NCBI GenBank assembly: GCA_031267075.1
Contig: JAIRZU010000004.1
Span: 1 to 12,677 of the forward strand
Length of the DNA: 12,677 bases
Reading direction: 5' to 3'
Source: Holosporales bacterium
GTDB taxonomy: Bacteria; Pseudomonadota; Alphaproteobacteria; RUG11792
Below the pieces are notes generated by a model. The model made no database searches and had not been told where the DNA came from. It saw only the letters and a list, made by a program, of their open reading frames with translations. The position numbers and the translations under genes are program-made. This document shows, piece after piece, positions 6,441 to 12,677 of this stretch; within the stretch, counting starts at the first letter, position 1, and each line of letters begins with the position of its first letter.

Positions 6441-7760
6441 GTGTTTGAAGCAATCGACTACCTCCAGCAATCCATCGACGAAACACAGCAGAAATTACAG
6501 GAGCTCCAAGTAACTCTAGATTCGGAGGATACCGGACTACACAGTAAAGTAGACGCGATGCGGGCTTCAATAGATGGAAATGGAGACGATGAGGTAGAGA
6601 GCCTGAAGAAGGAGATAGATTCATTACTTAAGGCGGTAGGAACCCCAGCACCTACAGCCGGACTATATCAAGAAGCTAAGGAGATAAAAGACAGTTTGGG
6701 GCAGTGGCTAGGTGAGGATGGTAGGGATAGCACTGGATTGCAAACACAGATATATGTATTACAAGATAGGCTGGGGCAGTGGTCAGGTGTGAATGGATCA
6801 ACTAGCTCTGGAGTATATGGCCGACTGCACACCATAATATCAAGGATGGGAGAGAACAGAGTGGGAGGACTTTGGGGCGATGTTGGAACCATACTATCAA
6901 GGATGGGGGATAACGGAGCAGGAGGTATATGGGCTGACGTTAAAACATTACAAAATAGACTAGGGGATGGCGGAATAGGAGGTATATGGGCCGAGGTAAG
7001 AGCCACGAAGAATATGGTCGGAGATAGCGGGAATCCACAAACAAATGTGCCAGCAACTGGTCTATATCAGAAGATCGACAGTGCCATAGGAACCCCACCA
7101 GTGTATGGGCCCTCTCCGACCGTAGGGGCAGGTTTGTACAGCCAGATGAGAGAAGTGATATTGAGATCTAAGGCGATTGAACAGGTAGATGGGATACTAC
7201 AAGGAGCAGCATGGGCTCAGGAATACAGCCGCCTACTCATAGCTGCAGTGACCACGATACTCAGAACGCAATGGATGGGCCACCGTCTCGGGGAAGCGCT
7301 AGGTTCGTGGACTAAGAAGACAGATGTCGAGATGGCGAGACCATGCTATCTTGTACAGTGGGAGACGTCCACCGGCGAACGCACCTCAGGATGGTGCGTA
7401 AACAAAGCACCAGGGTATGAAACTAGCTATCAAGTTGATGATGTCGACAGCGAAGCTGTAGCGTCAGTTCAGATGGAGGATGACGATAACGATGCCGAAC
7501 TTGCGCGGAGAATCACCGAGATGGAAGAAACCCTTATCTCCCCCAATCTGATGGAGTTCACTATACTGCGATACAACAGCCTCCCCACCTTCACCAATCG
7601 CATCGGCGGTGCTGGTACAAAGCTAGACCGCGCATTCTGGGAAGCCAGTCAGGGTGATGCTCTATACATGTTTATTATGCGCAACGTAGCGATAAGCAAT
7701 CCAGACCTTCTAACCTCAGGTGGTCACAAGCCAGTCTGGATCCGATATCTGCGAAGCTGA
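6441..7760 (+). CDS. Tandem-repeat protein, body of a frameshifted predicted lipoprotein
   Basis: Function unknown. This frame is open from 6372; GTG 6441 is its first plausible start but has only a weak ribosome binding site. The better reading is that it is the continuation of the leader at 6304, joined when the AG tract loses one unit. From the GTG it has 439 codons. Residues 1-31 form a heptad-like coiled coil. Residues 32-68 match the protein at 1-828 (IDGNGD, ESL). Residues 74-240 hold eight units beginning Gly-[Leu/Ile/Val]-[Tyr/Trp/Gln]. Residues 241-439 are a non-repeated C-terminal part with VDGILQG (249-255), a hydrophobic LLIAAVTTIL segment and an acidic patch (QMEDDDNDAE). If exported, it would be anchored to a membrane by its N-terminal lipid and would display the repeats. 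It ends in TGA 48 nt short of the convergent pntB stop. Confidence 0.8.
   Translation: MFEAIDYLQQSIDETQQKLQELQVTLDSEDTGLHSKVDAMRASIDGNGDDEVESLKKEIDSLLKAVGTPAPTAGLYQEAKEIKDSLGQWLGEDGRDSTGLQTQIYVLQDRLGQWSGVNGSTSSGVYGRLHTIISRMGENRVGGLWGDVGTILSRMGDNGAGGIWADVKTLQNRLGDGGIGGIWAEVRATKNMVGDSGNPQTNVPATGLYQKIDSAIGTPPVYGPSPTVGAGLYSQMREVILRSKAIEQVDGILQGAAWAQEYSRLLIAAVTTILRTQWMGHRLGEALGSWTKKTDVEMARPCYLVQWETSTGERTSGWCVNKAPGYETSYQVDDVDSEAVASVQMEDDDNDAELARRITEMEETLISPNLMEFTILRYNSLPTFTNRIGGAGTKLDRAFWEASQGDALYMFIMRNVAISNPDLLTSGGHKPVWIRYLRS
6534..7160 (+). repeat. Nine degenerate Gly-Leu/Trp protein repeats, 19-42 residues each
   Basis: Unit starts, counted from GTG 6441, are residues 32, 74, 99, 124, 143, 162, 181, 207 and 231 (the last incomplete). 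Units 4-6 are exactly 19 residues and most alike: GVYGRLHTIISRMGENRVG, GLWGDVGTILSRMGDNGAG, GIWADVKTLQNRLGDGGIG. The consensus is G-[LIV]-[YW]-x2-[VL]-x4-[SN]-R-[ML]-G-[DE]-x-G, suggesting a short helix closed by a glycine turn. Units 2 and 3 share LGQW and are 25 residues long. Corresponding DNA is visibly similar in the 57-nt units (6810-6980), indicating recent duplication. Confidence 0.8.
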
Positions 7761-7809
7761 AAGGAACTCCCACCACATTAGAGGAAGTAAAGCCCAAACT
7801 CCCCCCCCT

Positions 7810-9264
7810 CTAGTGCGCTTGCTCCTTCATGGCTCTTAGGATGCCTTCGATTACCTTCTTTGCGTCGCCTAGGATCATCATGGTGTTTGCCTGGTAGAAG
7901 AGGGAGTTGTCGATTCCGGCATACCCAGAGCCGAGGGACCTCTTCACGAACAGGACGGTCTTCGCCTTCTCCACGTCAAGCACAGGCATCCCAAATATCG
8001 GCGAAGTCGGATCAGTCTTCGCCGCTGGATTCGTGATGTCGTTTGCCCCGACGACGATGGCTACGTCCGTGGAGCTGAACTCATGGTTTATGTGGTCTAG
8101 CTCGAAGACGTCATCGTAGGGGATATTCGACTCGGCCAGCAAAACATTCATGTGGCCAGGCATTCTGCCTGCCACCGGGTGGATCGCGTACTTAACCGTT
8201 ATGCCATCGAGCTTGAGCATATCTGCTAACTCCTTAATGGCGTGCTGTGCCTGGGCGACAGCCATTCCGTAGCCAGGTACGACAATGACAGATCCGGCAT
8301 TTTGCATTATAAACGCAGCATCCTCCGGGCTACACAGCTTCACGTTTTTCCCATCACTAGAGGATTGTGTGGTTTCTGAAGCCTGGGCACCTCCTCCGCC
8401 TATCCCGCCGAAGATCACATTAACCAGCGACCTGTTCATCCCCTTACACATTATGCTGCTGAGGATGGCGCCGGATGTCCCAACCAGCGCTCCGACTATG
8501 ATGAGCAGGTCATTCCCGAGGGTGAATCCGATGCCGGTAGCCGCCCATCCAGAGTATGAGTTGAGCATCGATACTACGACTGGCATGTCGGCTCCCCCGA
8601 TCGGCATTATCAGCAATATCCCGATTAGCAGCGACATCAGTATTACGACAACGAACAGCCACGGTGCCTGGTTGATCACGAACGCAGTGATAGCCGCAAT
8701 CGTTATGGTGGCTGTGATTAGGTTGACCTTGTGCTGCCCACTGTACTGCTGCCGCTTTCCAGATATGAGCCCATGCAGTTTCCCAAATGCAACGACGGAG
8801 CCGGTAAATGTCACAGCCCCAATCGCGGCACCGACCGACATCTCGATAGCGTTCGCAATCCTGATGCTGGAGGTACCATCGTCAATAATACCGAAAGCCT
8901 GCGGAGCAGTAAGCACGGCGCAAGCAACGAAGATAGCCGCTAATCCGACGAGACTGTGGAAGGCAGCAACCAATTGTGGTAACGCCGTCATGTAAATTTT
9001 CTTCGCGATATAGAATCCGATCGCTCCCCCCAGAAGCATCGCGACTACTGGAATGAGTATTGGAAGCGTGGTCGTATCTGAGGGACTGGAGAAATCCATC
9101 ACCTGCAGAAATGGGTAGAAGATAGCTATGGCCATGCCGAGCATCCCATATAGATTTCCTCTATCAGATGTGGACGGTGTAGATAGGCCGCGGAGCGTGA
9201 GGATAAACAGGATGCTCGCTACGACCGGTAATAGCTGGAAGCAGAATGAGTACGTCTGCATCAT
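7810..9264 (-). CDS. pntB: NAD(P) transhydrogenase subunit beta PntB
   Basis: This inner-membrane subunit couples proton entry to hydride transfer from NADH to NADP+, supplying NADPH. The 484-residue product has a multi-helix membrane domain (residues 1 to about 280), a Gly/Ser-rich linker near 290-305, and the NADP(H)-binding domain III: PGYGMAVAQAQ near 330, HPVAGRMPGHMNVLLAE, VVGANDITNPAA, SPIFGMPVL, and KRSLGSGYAGIDNSLF with NTMMILGDAK near the end. All key motifs look intact. I start at ATG 9264-9262, overlapping the pntAB stop as ATGA, which implies translational coupling. The frame is open further to 9378, but that extension is charged, unlike the family N-terminus, and lies wholly inside pntAB. 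ATG at 9261 is an alternative one codon later. Confidence 0.95.
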   Translation of the reverse strand: MMQTYSFCFQLLPVVASILFILTLRGLSTPSTSDRGNLYGMLGMAIAIFYPFLQVMDFSSPSDTTTLPILIPVVAMLLGGAIGFYIAKKIYMTALPQLVAAFHSLVGLAAIFVACAVLTAPQAFGIIDDGTSSIRIANAIEMSVGAAIGAVTFTGSVVAFGKLHGLISGKRQQYSGQHKVNLITATITIAAITAFVINQAPWLFVVVILMSLLIGILLIMPIGGADMPVVVSMLNSYSGWAATGIGFTLGNDLLIIVGALVGTSGAILSSIMCKGMNRSLVNVIFGGIGGGGAQASETTQSSSDGKNVKLCSPEDAAFIMQNAGSVIVVPGYGMAVAQAQHAIKELADMLKLDGITVKYAIHPVAGRMPGHMNVLLAESNIPYDDVFELDHINHEFSSTDVAIVVGANDITNPAAKTDPTSPIFGMPVLDVEKAKTVLFVKRSLGSGYAGIDNSLFYQANTMMILGDAKKVIEGILRAMKEQAH

Positions 9265-9572
9265 CCTCGCTTCACCCCCTTCTTCTTCGCCGCAAACATC
9301 GCCAGCATTCTTCTGGTCAGTAGGAATCCGCCAACGATATTTATCGCGGTTAGAAACACAGATGCTGCCCCGAACCACACCGACGCTCTGCCTCCGTCAG
9401 TTGTGGTTATTCCGATGAACGCAGCATCCAGCGCTACAACAATGATAACGCTGGATATGGCGTTTGTCACCGACATGAGTGGGGCATGCAGCGCAGGCGT
9501 AACCTTCAAGACGACGTAGTACCCGACGAAACACGCAAGGATGAAGATGGTCACAGTTTCTACACTCAGCAT
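9261..9572 (-). CDS. pntAB: NAD(P) transhydrogenase subunit alpha part 2, PntAB
   Basis: This is the membrane domain II of the alpha subunit, encoded as a separate protein as in Rhodospirillum rubrum and other alphaproteobacteria. It has 103 residues with three or four hydrophobic segments: about 6-22, 34-56 and 64-88. The family signature VTPALHAPLMSVTNAISSV is present at about 24-42. The basic tail is AAKKKGVKRG. The stop TGA (9263-9261) overlaps the pntB ATG. The nucleotide-binding part of the alpha subunit, PntAA (NAD-binding domain I), normally lies directly upstream. It is not found here; the next gene upstream is an unrelated secreted repeat protein on the same strand. A working enzyme would need pntAA elsewhere in the genome. 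Confidence 0.93.
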   Translation of the reverse strand: MLSVETVTIFILACFVGYYVVLKVTPALHAPLMSVTNAISSVIIVVALDAAFIGITTTDGGRASVWFGAASVFLTAINIVGGFLLTRRMLAMFAAKKKGVKRG

Positions 9573-9594
9573 CTTAGTCTTACATAATTACGGC

Positions 9595-9620
9595 GCCCAT
9601 AACACCATGGTATAATGGGC
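9595..9620. promoter_or_regulatory. 26-bp dyad, candidate operator of pntAB-pntB
   Basis: The sequence is GCCCAT-N3-ACCATGGT-N3-ATGGGC, with matching outer 6-bp arms and a perfect central 8-bp palindrome. Its centre (9607/9608) lies at the edge of the predicted -10 box and the dyad spans the expected transcription start, where a bound dimeric repressor would block initiation. No regulator can be named. It could also fold in RNA. Confidence 0.5.
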
Positions 9621-9634
9621 ATTGCCGCCGTCAA
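9607..9634 (-). promoter_or_regulatory. Candidate sigma70-type promoter of pntAB-pntB
   Basis: On the minus strand TTGACG (9634-9629) is followed after 16 nt by TACCAT (9612-9607): five of six and four of six matches to the consensus. The expected start near 9600 leaves a leader of about 28 nt before the ATG at 9572. The position suits an operon starting at pntAB and not at an upstream pntAA. Confidence 0.45.
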
Positions 9635-9715
9635 TTGCAAGCAAAATCGTTAGTGAGTGACAGCCTGGATGAGACTGCAACCCCAACCTCTCACAGATTG
9701 CTTTTTCTACTCAAC

Positions 9716-10528
9716 CTAGCTCCATCCTGGGCAAACTGACACTTGAGGTATATCCAGGTCTCGCTTTCGCGTCCTCCCCAGCTTCATGCGTTGCTTCTCC
9801 TCATCTATGGGAGCTCCCGCAACTAGTAGCGCTTGTATCCTTTCCGACACTCCCGGATCCAGTGTCTGCACGGCGCTATACCAGATAGCCTCTCTTCCGA
9901 AGAGCACTAGGTGTTGCTTTCTCTGGTCGAGGAATAAACAATATGCTTCGTGTATGTCCGCCTCAGTCGCATCACTCCTCAAATTCACGATATCTTGTAT
10001 TAACCACTGTGACCTAGCTACTTCTTCTTTCTGTCCTTCGTTGAACTTGCTAATTGCGGTCCACCACTCCTTGGAACAGCGTCCAAGTTCAGCCTTCTGC
10101 CATTCTTCTAGATCTTCCCCGCTTCTATACACTCCCCCTCCCAGTGGTGCGCCTCGATCTTGAACTGTGGCCAGCCCAATCTCATCCAGTTGTGCCTGTT
10201 CCAGTTCAGCCTTCTGCCATTCCTGTAGATCTTCCTCACTTCCAAATACTACCAATTCAAGTTGGGAGCCTAGCTCTTGAATTGTGGCCAGCCCAATCTC
10301 ATCCAGTTGTGCCTGTTCCAGTTCAGCCTTCTGCCATTCCTCTAGACCTTCCACGCTTCTATACACTCCCCCTCCCAGTGGCGCGCTTCGATCTTGTTGA
10401 ACTTCGACCGACGCTACCTCATTCACCTCGTCCCTCGGTCTCCTCTCTGAGCCTTCCTCACTTCCATATACATTTGCTCCTCCTATGACACATAGTGCTA
10501 TAGTTAATCCGATTAGTTTGCTTTTCAT
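9716..10528 (-). CDS. Secreted tandem-repeat protein
   Basis: Not recognised. It has 270 codons. Residues 1-22 (MKSKLIGLTIALCVIGGANVYG) form a clear Sec signal peptide with likely cleavage before SEEGS. Residues 46-150 are a tandem array of 39-residue units, each centred on EEWQKAELEQAQLDEIGLA (EWQKAEL at 64, 103 and 142). The repeats are Glu/Gln-rich and probably helical. The C-terminal part (150-270) is not repeated. It contains SERIQALLVAGAPIDEE, which resembles the second helix and turn of an ankyrin repeat, but one unit is too little to call that fold. The first five residues match the leader of the lipoprotein at 6304. No good Shine-Dalgarno sequence is seen before the ATG. It is probably an exported or surface-associated protein of unknown role. 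Confidence 0.8.
   Translation of the reverse strand: MKSKLIGLTIALCVIGGANVYGSEEGSERRPRDEVNEVASVEVQQDRSAPLGGGVYRSVEGLEEWQKAELEQAQLDEIGLATIQELGSQLELVVFGSEEDLQEWQKAELEQAQLDEIGLATVQDRGAPLGGGVYRSGEDLEEWQKAELGRCSKEWWTAISKFNEGQKEEVARSQWLIQDIVNLRSDATEADIHEAYCLFLDQRKQHLVLFGREAIWYSAVQTLDPGVSERIQALLVAGAPIDEEKQRMKLGRTRKRDLDIPQVSVCPGWS
10079..10393 (-). repeat. 117-bp tandem repeats in the secreted protein gene
   Basis: There are two full units (10393-10277 and 10276-10160) and a partial third (10159-10079), at a period of exactly 117 bp (39 codons). A 59-nt block is identical between 10166-10224 and 10283-10341. Units 1 and 3 share an APLGGGVYRS segment, while unit 2 has SQLELVVFGS at that place, so the array is a mosaic. 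Confidence 0.9.
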
Positions 10529-10561
10529 GTTTTTTCACATTAAATACAAGATATTTACATA

Positions 10562-10567
10562 AGTATA
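10562..10567 (-). promoter_or_regulatory. Candidate -10 box of the secreted repeat protein gene
   Basis: On the minus strand TATACT (five of six to consensus) lies 33 nt upstream of the ATG at 10528 in an AT-rich stretch. The best -35 (TTAGCA, four of six) is 15 nt upstream, slightly close. Plausible but unproven. Confidence 0.3.
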
Positions 10568-10730
10568 TTATCTGGAAAAGGTTGCTAAAGAGTTAACAGA
10601 AGAGATTTTCTTAAGAAATACTTCGGAGGGAAGATATAGTGCCCCCTCCTCATCCTTAAGCTTTTTCGCTAGCGTGCTGAGATAGTGCGTGATACGATGT
10701 TTGTACTTAGTTTAGGCTGCGTGATCATCC

Positions 10731-11984
10731 GTGACTAGCAATAGCAAAAAGTCGGCATTCATGGCGCTGTTCATCTGTTGGGCGTTCTACCTGTATGTAT
10801 ACGTTATCAGGATGGAGCCAAGCGTCCTCGCCAACAATCTCATGGGGGAGTTTAACATCACGGCCTCCACGTTCGGCGCCATAGTTTCCATGACGTATTT
10901 GCCGTACGTCCTAATGCAGATTCCTTGCGGCGTCATCATCGACAAGGTAGGCTCTAGAACGATGGTCATAGTAAGCGGCGTTCTGCTCACTCTCGGGGCA
11001 TTCATGTTCGGGCTCGCAGATTCAGTTACGCAGCTCAAAGTTAGTAGACTCATTATCGGGCTCGCTTCCGCTGCTGGTTTCCTATGCTGCGGGAAGGTAA
11101 TCACCGACCTATTCCCAGTTTCAAAACACTCGATGCTATTCGGAATAGCAATGTTCATGGGGTGCTTCGGTGGCATCGTAGGAGCCGCTCCAACCGCATG
11201 CATGGTCACTGCAATCGGCTGGCGGTACACCACTTATGGGTTAGCCGTCGTTGGCATTATCATAGCGGCGATCGCAATGCTATACATGAGGCGCGATACA
11301 GAAGACGATACCGCAGAACCCACGGATAAGCGCAGTGTAGTCGAGGGGATAAAGCTGCTCGTAAAGAACCCACAAGCATGGATCTTAGGACTGTACGGAG
11401 CGCTGTCATACCTCCCGCTTGGAGCTCTAGCCGAACTTTGGATAGTTCCATTTGCCGAGCGAAGATTTTCTATCTCAACGGAGCAGGCAGCCATCGCCCC
11501 TATCTTCATCCTGGTTGGCTTCGGTCTTGGAGGGCTCATTGGAGCATGGGTTGCCGAGAAAATCAACAGCTACAAGAAGACGATAGTGTGGTTCACAGCC
11601 TCAACGATATTCCTGTTTTGGGTTGCATTGAACAACGACTCAATCGGATTCTACACATGCCTAACGCTATTGTTCCTAGGCGGGATCGGGGCTGGAACTG
11701 ATACCGTTGCCTTCGCGATGATACACAAATGCGTACCGGCTGGATTCGGCGGAACATCATCCGGATTCCTGAATTCAGTGTTGATGTCGAGTGCACTCAT
11801 ATTCCAGCCACTTCTCGGGAGGCTCTTGGACTTCTCCAGAAACGGAGCAACCAACTCGGATGGAACGCCTTTATATACCGTCGACATGTTCCGCAGCTCA
11901 TTTTTGTTTTTCATAGCTGCCCTGGTCGTTTCAGTCGTAGCCGCCCTGTTCGTGAAGGAAAATCCAGTAGCGAGAAGCAAATAA
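10731..11984 (+). CDS. Major facilitator superfamily transporter
   Basis: A 417-residue inner-membrane secondary transporter with about 12 hydrophobic segments in two halves separated by a charged loop near residues 185-205 (RRDTEDDTAEPTDKRSVVEG). The MFS motif A variant GVIIDKVGSRTMV is at 67-79 between helices 2 and 3, with RLIIGLASAAGF in helix 4. The first helix contains YVYVIRMEPSVL, a pattern I associate with MFS carriers of intracellular gammaproteobacteria and alphaproteobacteria. The substrate cannot be inferred. The start is GTG at 10731, giving a short hydrophilic N-terminus (MTSNSKKSAF); ATG at 10761 is possible but would begin directly at helix 1. No strong ribosome binding site is visible at either. 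rsmE follows after one nucleotide, suggesting cotranscription. Confidence 0.9.
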   Translation: MTSNSKKSAFMALFICWAFYLYVYVIRMEPSVLANNLMGEFNITASTFGAIVSMTYLPYVLMQIPCGVIIDKVGSRTMVIVSGVLLTLGAFMFGLADSVTQLKVSRLIIGLASAAGFLCCGKVITDLFPVSKHSMLFGIAMFMGCFGGIVGAAPTACMVTAIGWRYTTYGLAVVGIIIAAIAMLYMRRDTEDDTAEPTDKRSVVEGIKLLVKNPQAWILGLYGALSYLPLGALAELWIVPFAERRFSISTEQAAIAPIFILVGFGLGGLIGAWVAEKINSYKKTIVWFTASTIFLFWVALNNDSIGFYTCLTLLFLGGIGAGTDTVAFAMIHKCVPAGFGGTSSGFLNSVLMSSALIFQPLLGRLLDFSRNGATNSDGTPLYTVDMFRSSFLFFIAALVVSVVAALFVKENPVARSK

Positions 11985-11985
11985 T

Positions 11986-12677
11986 TTGAAGCACATTCCG
12001 AGGGTATACACGGAAGATCTTGAGGATGAGGAGTTTAGAGTCCCATCATCTGGAGCTCATCACCTCATATCGGTTCTGAGGATGAAGTGCGGTGCTGAGT
12101 TCGTTGCGTTCAATGCAAAAGATGGAGAGTGGCTATGCTACATAACATCAATAACTAGGGCCACTGTTACGGCAATGCGACGCTCTTTCATCAGGCAGGC
12201 CCCGGTGCTAAGCAGGCGAGTGGCAGTTGCATTCTGTTTGATAAAGCATGATGCGATGCGGCTGATTGTTGAAAAGGGCACGGAGCTCGGGGCTACCGAT
12301 TTCTTCCCACTCACCAGCAGATACTCGATGGGCAATATTAACGTGGAGAAATTGACTATGGTTGCTATCGGCGCCACAGAGCAGTCCGAGAGATTTCACA
12401 TTCCAAAGATACATGATATTCAGGAGCTCACAAGATTCATCCGCGCCCAACCAGGAGAGTTCAAATGGATATCGGCGGTTGAGCGGACTCACGATATAAG
12501 TAAGGTGACGCCGATAATGGATACAGATCTCACTGGCAGTTGCGGATTCATTATTGGTCCAGAAGGTGGGTTTTCAGATGATGAGAAAGCTCTGCTGCTG
12601 GCCAATACAACTGCCGTTACGCTATCCGAAAATATATTGAGGTCTGAGACAGCAGCGATAGCATGTCTCGCAGCTTG
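11986..12677 (+). CDS. rsmE: 16S rRNA m3U1498 methyltransferase RsmE, 3' end outside window
   Basis: RsmE methylates N3 of U1498 in 16S rRNA using S-adenosylmethionine. The frame starts KHIPRVYTEDLED after a TTG at 11986, one nucleotide after the MFS stop. An in-frame TAG at 11968 and no ATG or GTG before residue 30 leave TTG as the likely start, matching the usual M-x-x-I-P-R opening. The N-terminal PUA-like part contains HHLISVLRMKCGAEF. The SPOUT methyltransferase part shows IVEKGTELGATDFFPL, ATEQSERFHIPKI, FIIGPEGGFSDDE near 190 and LSENILRSETAAIACLA near 215-230. The last motifs normally lie about ten residues from the C-terminus, so nearly the whole protein is present. Initiation at TTG is probably coupled to translation of the MFS gene. 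Confidence 0.93.
   Translation, partial: MKHIPRVYTEDLEDEEFRVPSSGAHHLISVLRMKCGAEFVAFNAKDGEWLCYITSITRATVTAMRRSFIRQAPVLSRRVAVAFCLIKHDAMRLIVEKGTELGATDFFPLTSRYSMGNINVEKLTMVAIGATEQSERFHIPKIHDIQELTRFIRAQPGEFKWISAVERTHDISKVTPIMDTDLTGSCGFIIGPEGGFSDDEKALLLANTTAVTLSENILRSETAAIACLAA

Noticed and set aside
6668..7006. 112-codon minus-strand frame with repeats
   Set aside because: Its repeats (AHIPP, SPIL) are the reverse reading of the tandem repeats of the plus-strand gene.
7799..7808. C8 homopolymer as a second phase-variation tract
   Set aside because: It lies between the stops of two convergent genes, outside any reading frame, so slippage would not switch a protein.
8285..8995. 236-codon open frame on the + strand
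   Set aside because: Fully antisense to pntB, whose family motifs are certain; it reads as a mirror of membrane-protein codons, with no recognisable domain.
9265..9378. 38-residue N-terminal extension of PntB
   Set aside because: It lies inside pntAB in another frame, is charged and unlike the family N-terminus, while ATG at 9264 forms a normal ATGA overlap.
10224..10270. Full ankyrin-repeat protein call for the 9716-10528 gene
   Set aside because: Only one ankyrin-like fragment (IQALLVAGAPID) is visible, in the C-terminal part; the tandem units are unlike ankyrin repeats.
10079..10393. CRISPR-like regular repeats
   Set aside because: The repeats are contiguous 117-bp coding units in frame, with no short repeats separated by unique spacers and no cas genes.
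10054..10488. 144-codon plus-strand frame with repeats
   Set aside because: Antisense of the 117-bp repeats; the minus-strand frame has a proper signal peptide and is longer.
10787..11233. 148-codon minus-strand frame
   Set aside because: Antisense of the MFS gene, whose membrane topology and motif A are clear.

Overview
The window most likely comes from an alphaproteobacterium. The evidence is a DksA with the alphaproteobacterial-type degenerate zinc finger (Cys-X2-Thr and Cys-X2-Ala), a transhydrogenase whose membrane domain II is a separate small PntAB protein, a CCA-encoding tRNA-Pro, and Mfd and RsmE of ordinary bacterial type. An IS5-family transposase remnant and several lineage-specific exported repeat proteins placed between core genes would fit a host-associated lineage such as Rickettsiales or Holosporales. 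That placement is inference. GC content looks close to one half by eye, so this is not one of the very AT-rich Rickettsia-like genomes.

Layout: (1) 1-828, + strand, the 3' part of an orphan repeat-family protein. (2) 921-997, - strand, tRNA-Pro(UGG). (3) 1187-2050, + strand, an unrecognised, possibly exported protein whose 3' end overlaps mfd by 20 nt. (4) 2031-5375, - strand, mfd (transcription-repair coupling factor). (5) 5376-5707, a non-coding stretch holding the tail of a dead IS5-family transposase. (6) 5708-6100, - strand, dksA. (7) 6304-7760, + strand, a repeat-rich predicted lipoprotein whose signal-peptide segment and body are in different frames, separated by an (AG)7 tract; removal of one AG unit would join them. 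(8) 7810-9572, - strand, pntAB-pntB with an ATGA stop/start overlap and no pntAA. (9) 9716-10528, - strand, a secreted protein with 39-residue (117-bp) tandem repeats. (10) 10731-11984, + strand, an MFS transporter, followed after 1 nt by rsmE (11986 to the window end, TTG start, 3' end cut off).

Core genes (mfd, dksA, pnt, MFS-rsmE, tRNA) alternate with orphan genes. Two of the orphans (1-828 and 6304-7760) are paralogs sharing a Gly-Leu-initiated repeat and an IDGNGD motif. Two (6304 and 9716-10528) start with the same MKSKL export leader. Together they look like a small, fast-evolving exported-protein repertoire with two diversification mechanisms visible in the DNA: a dinucleotide tract that would switch a lipoprotein on or off, and long direct repeats that would change repeat number. 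This is the most interesting feature of the window.

Regulatory candidates are a 26-bp dyad over the predicted pntAB promoter, a perfect 17-bp palindrome containing the mfd start codon, and a TATAAT box upstream of dksA.
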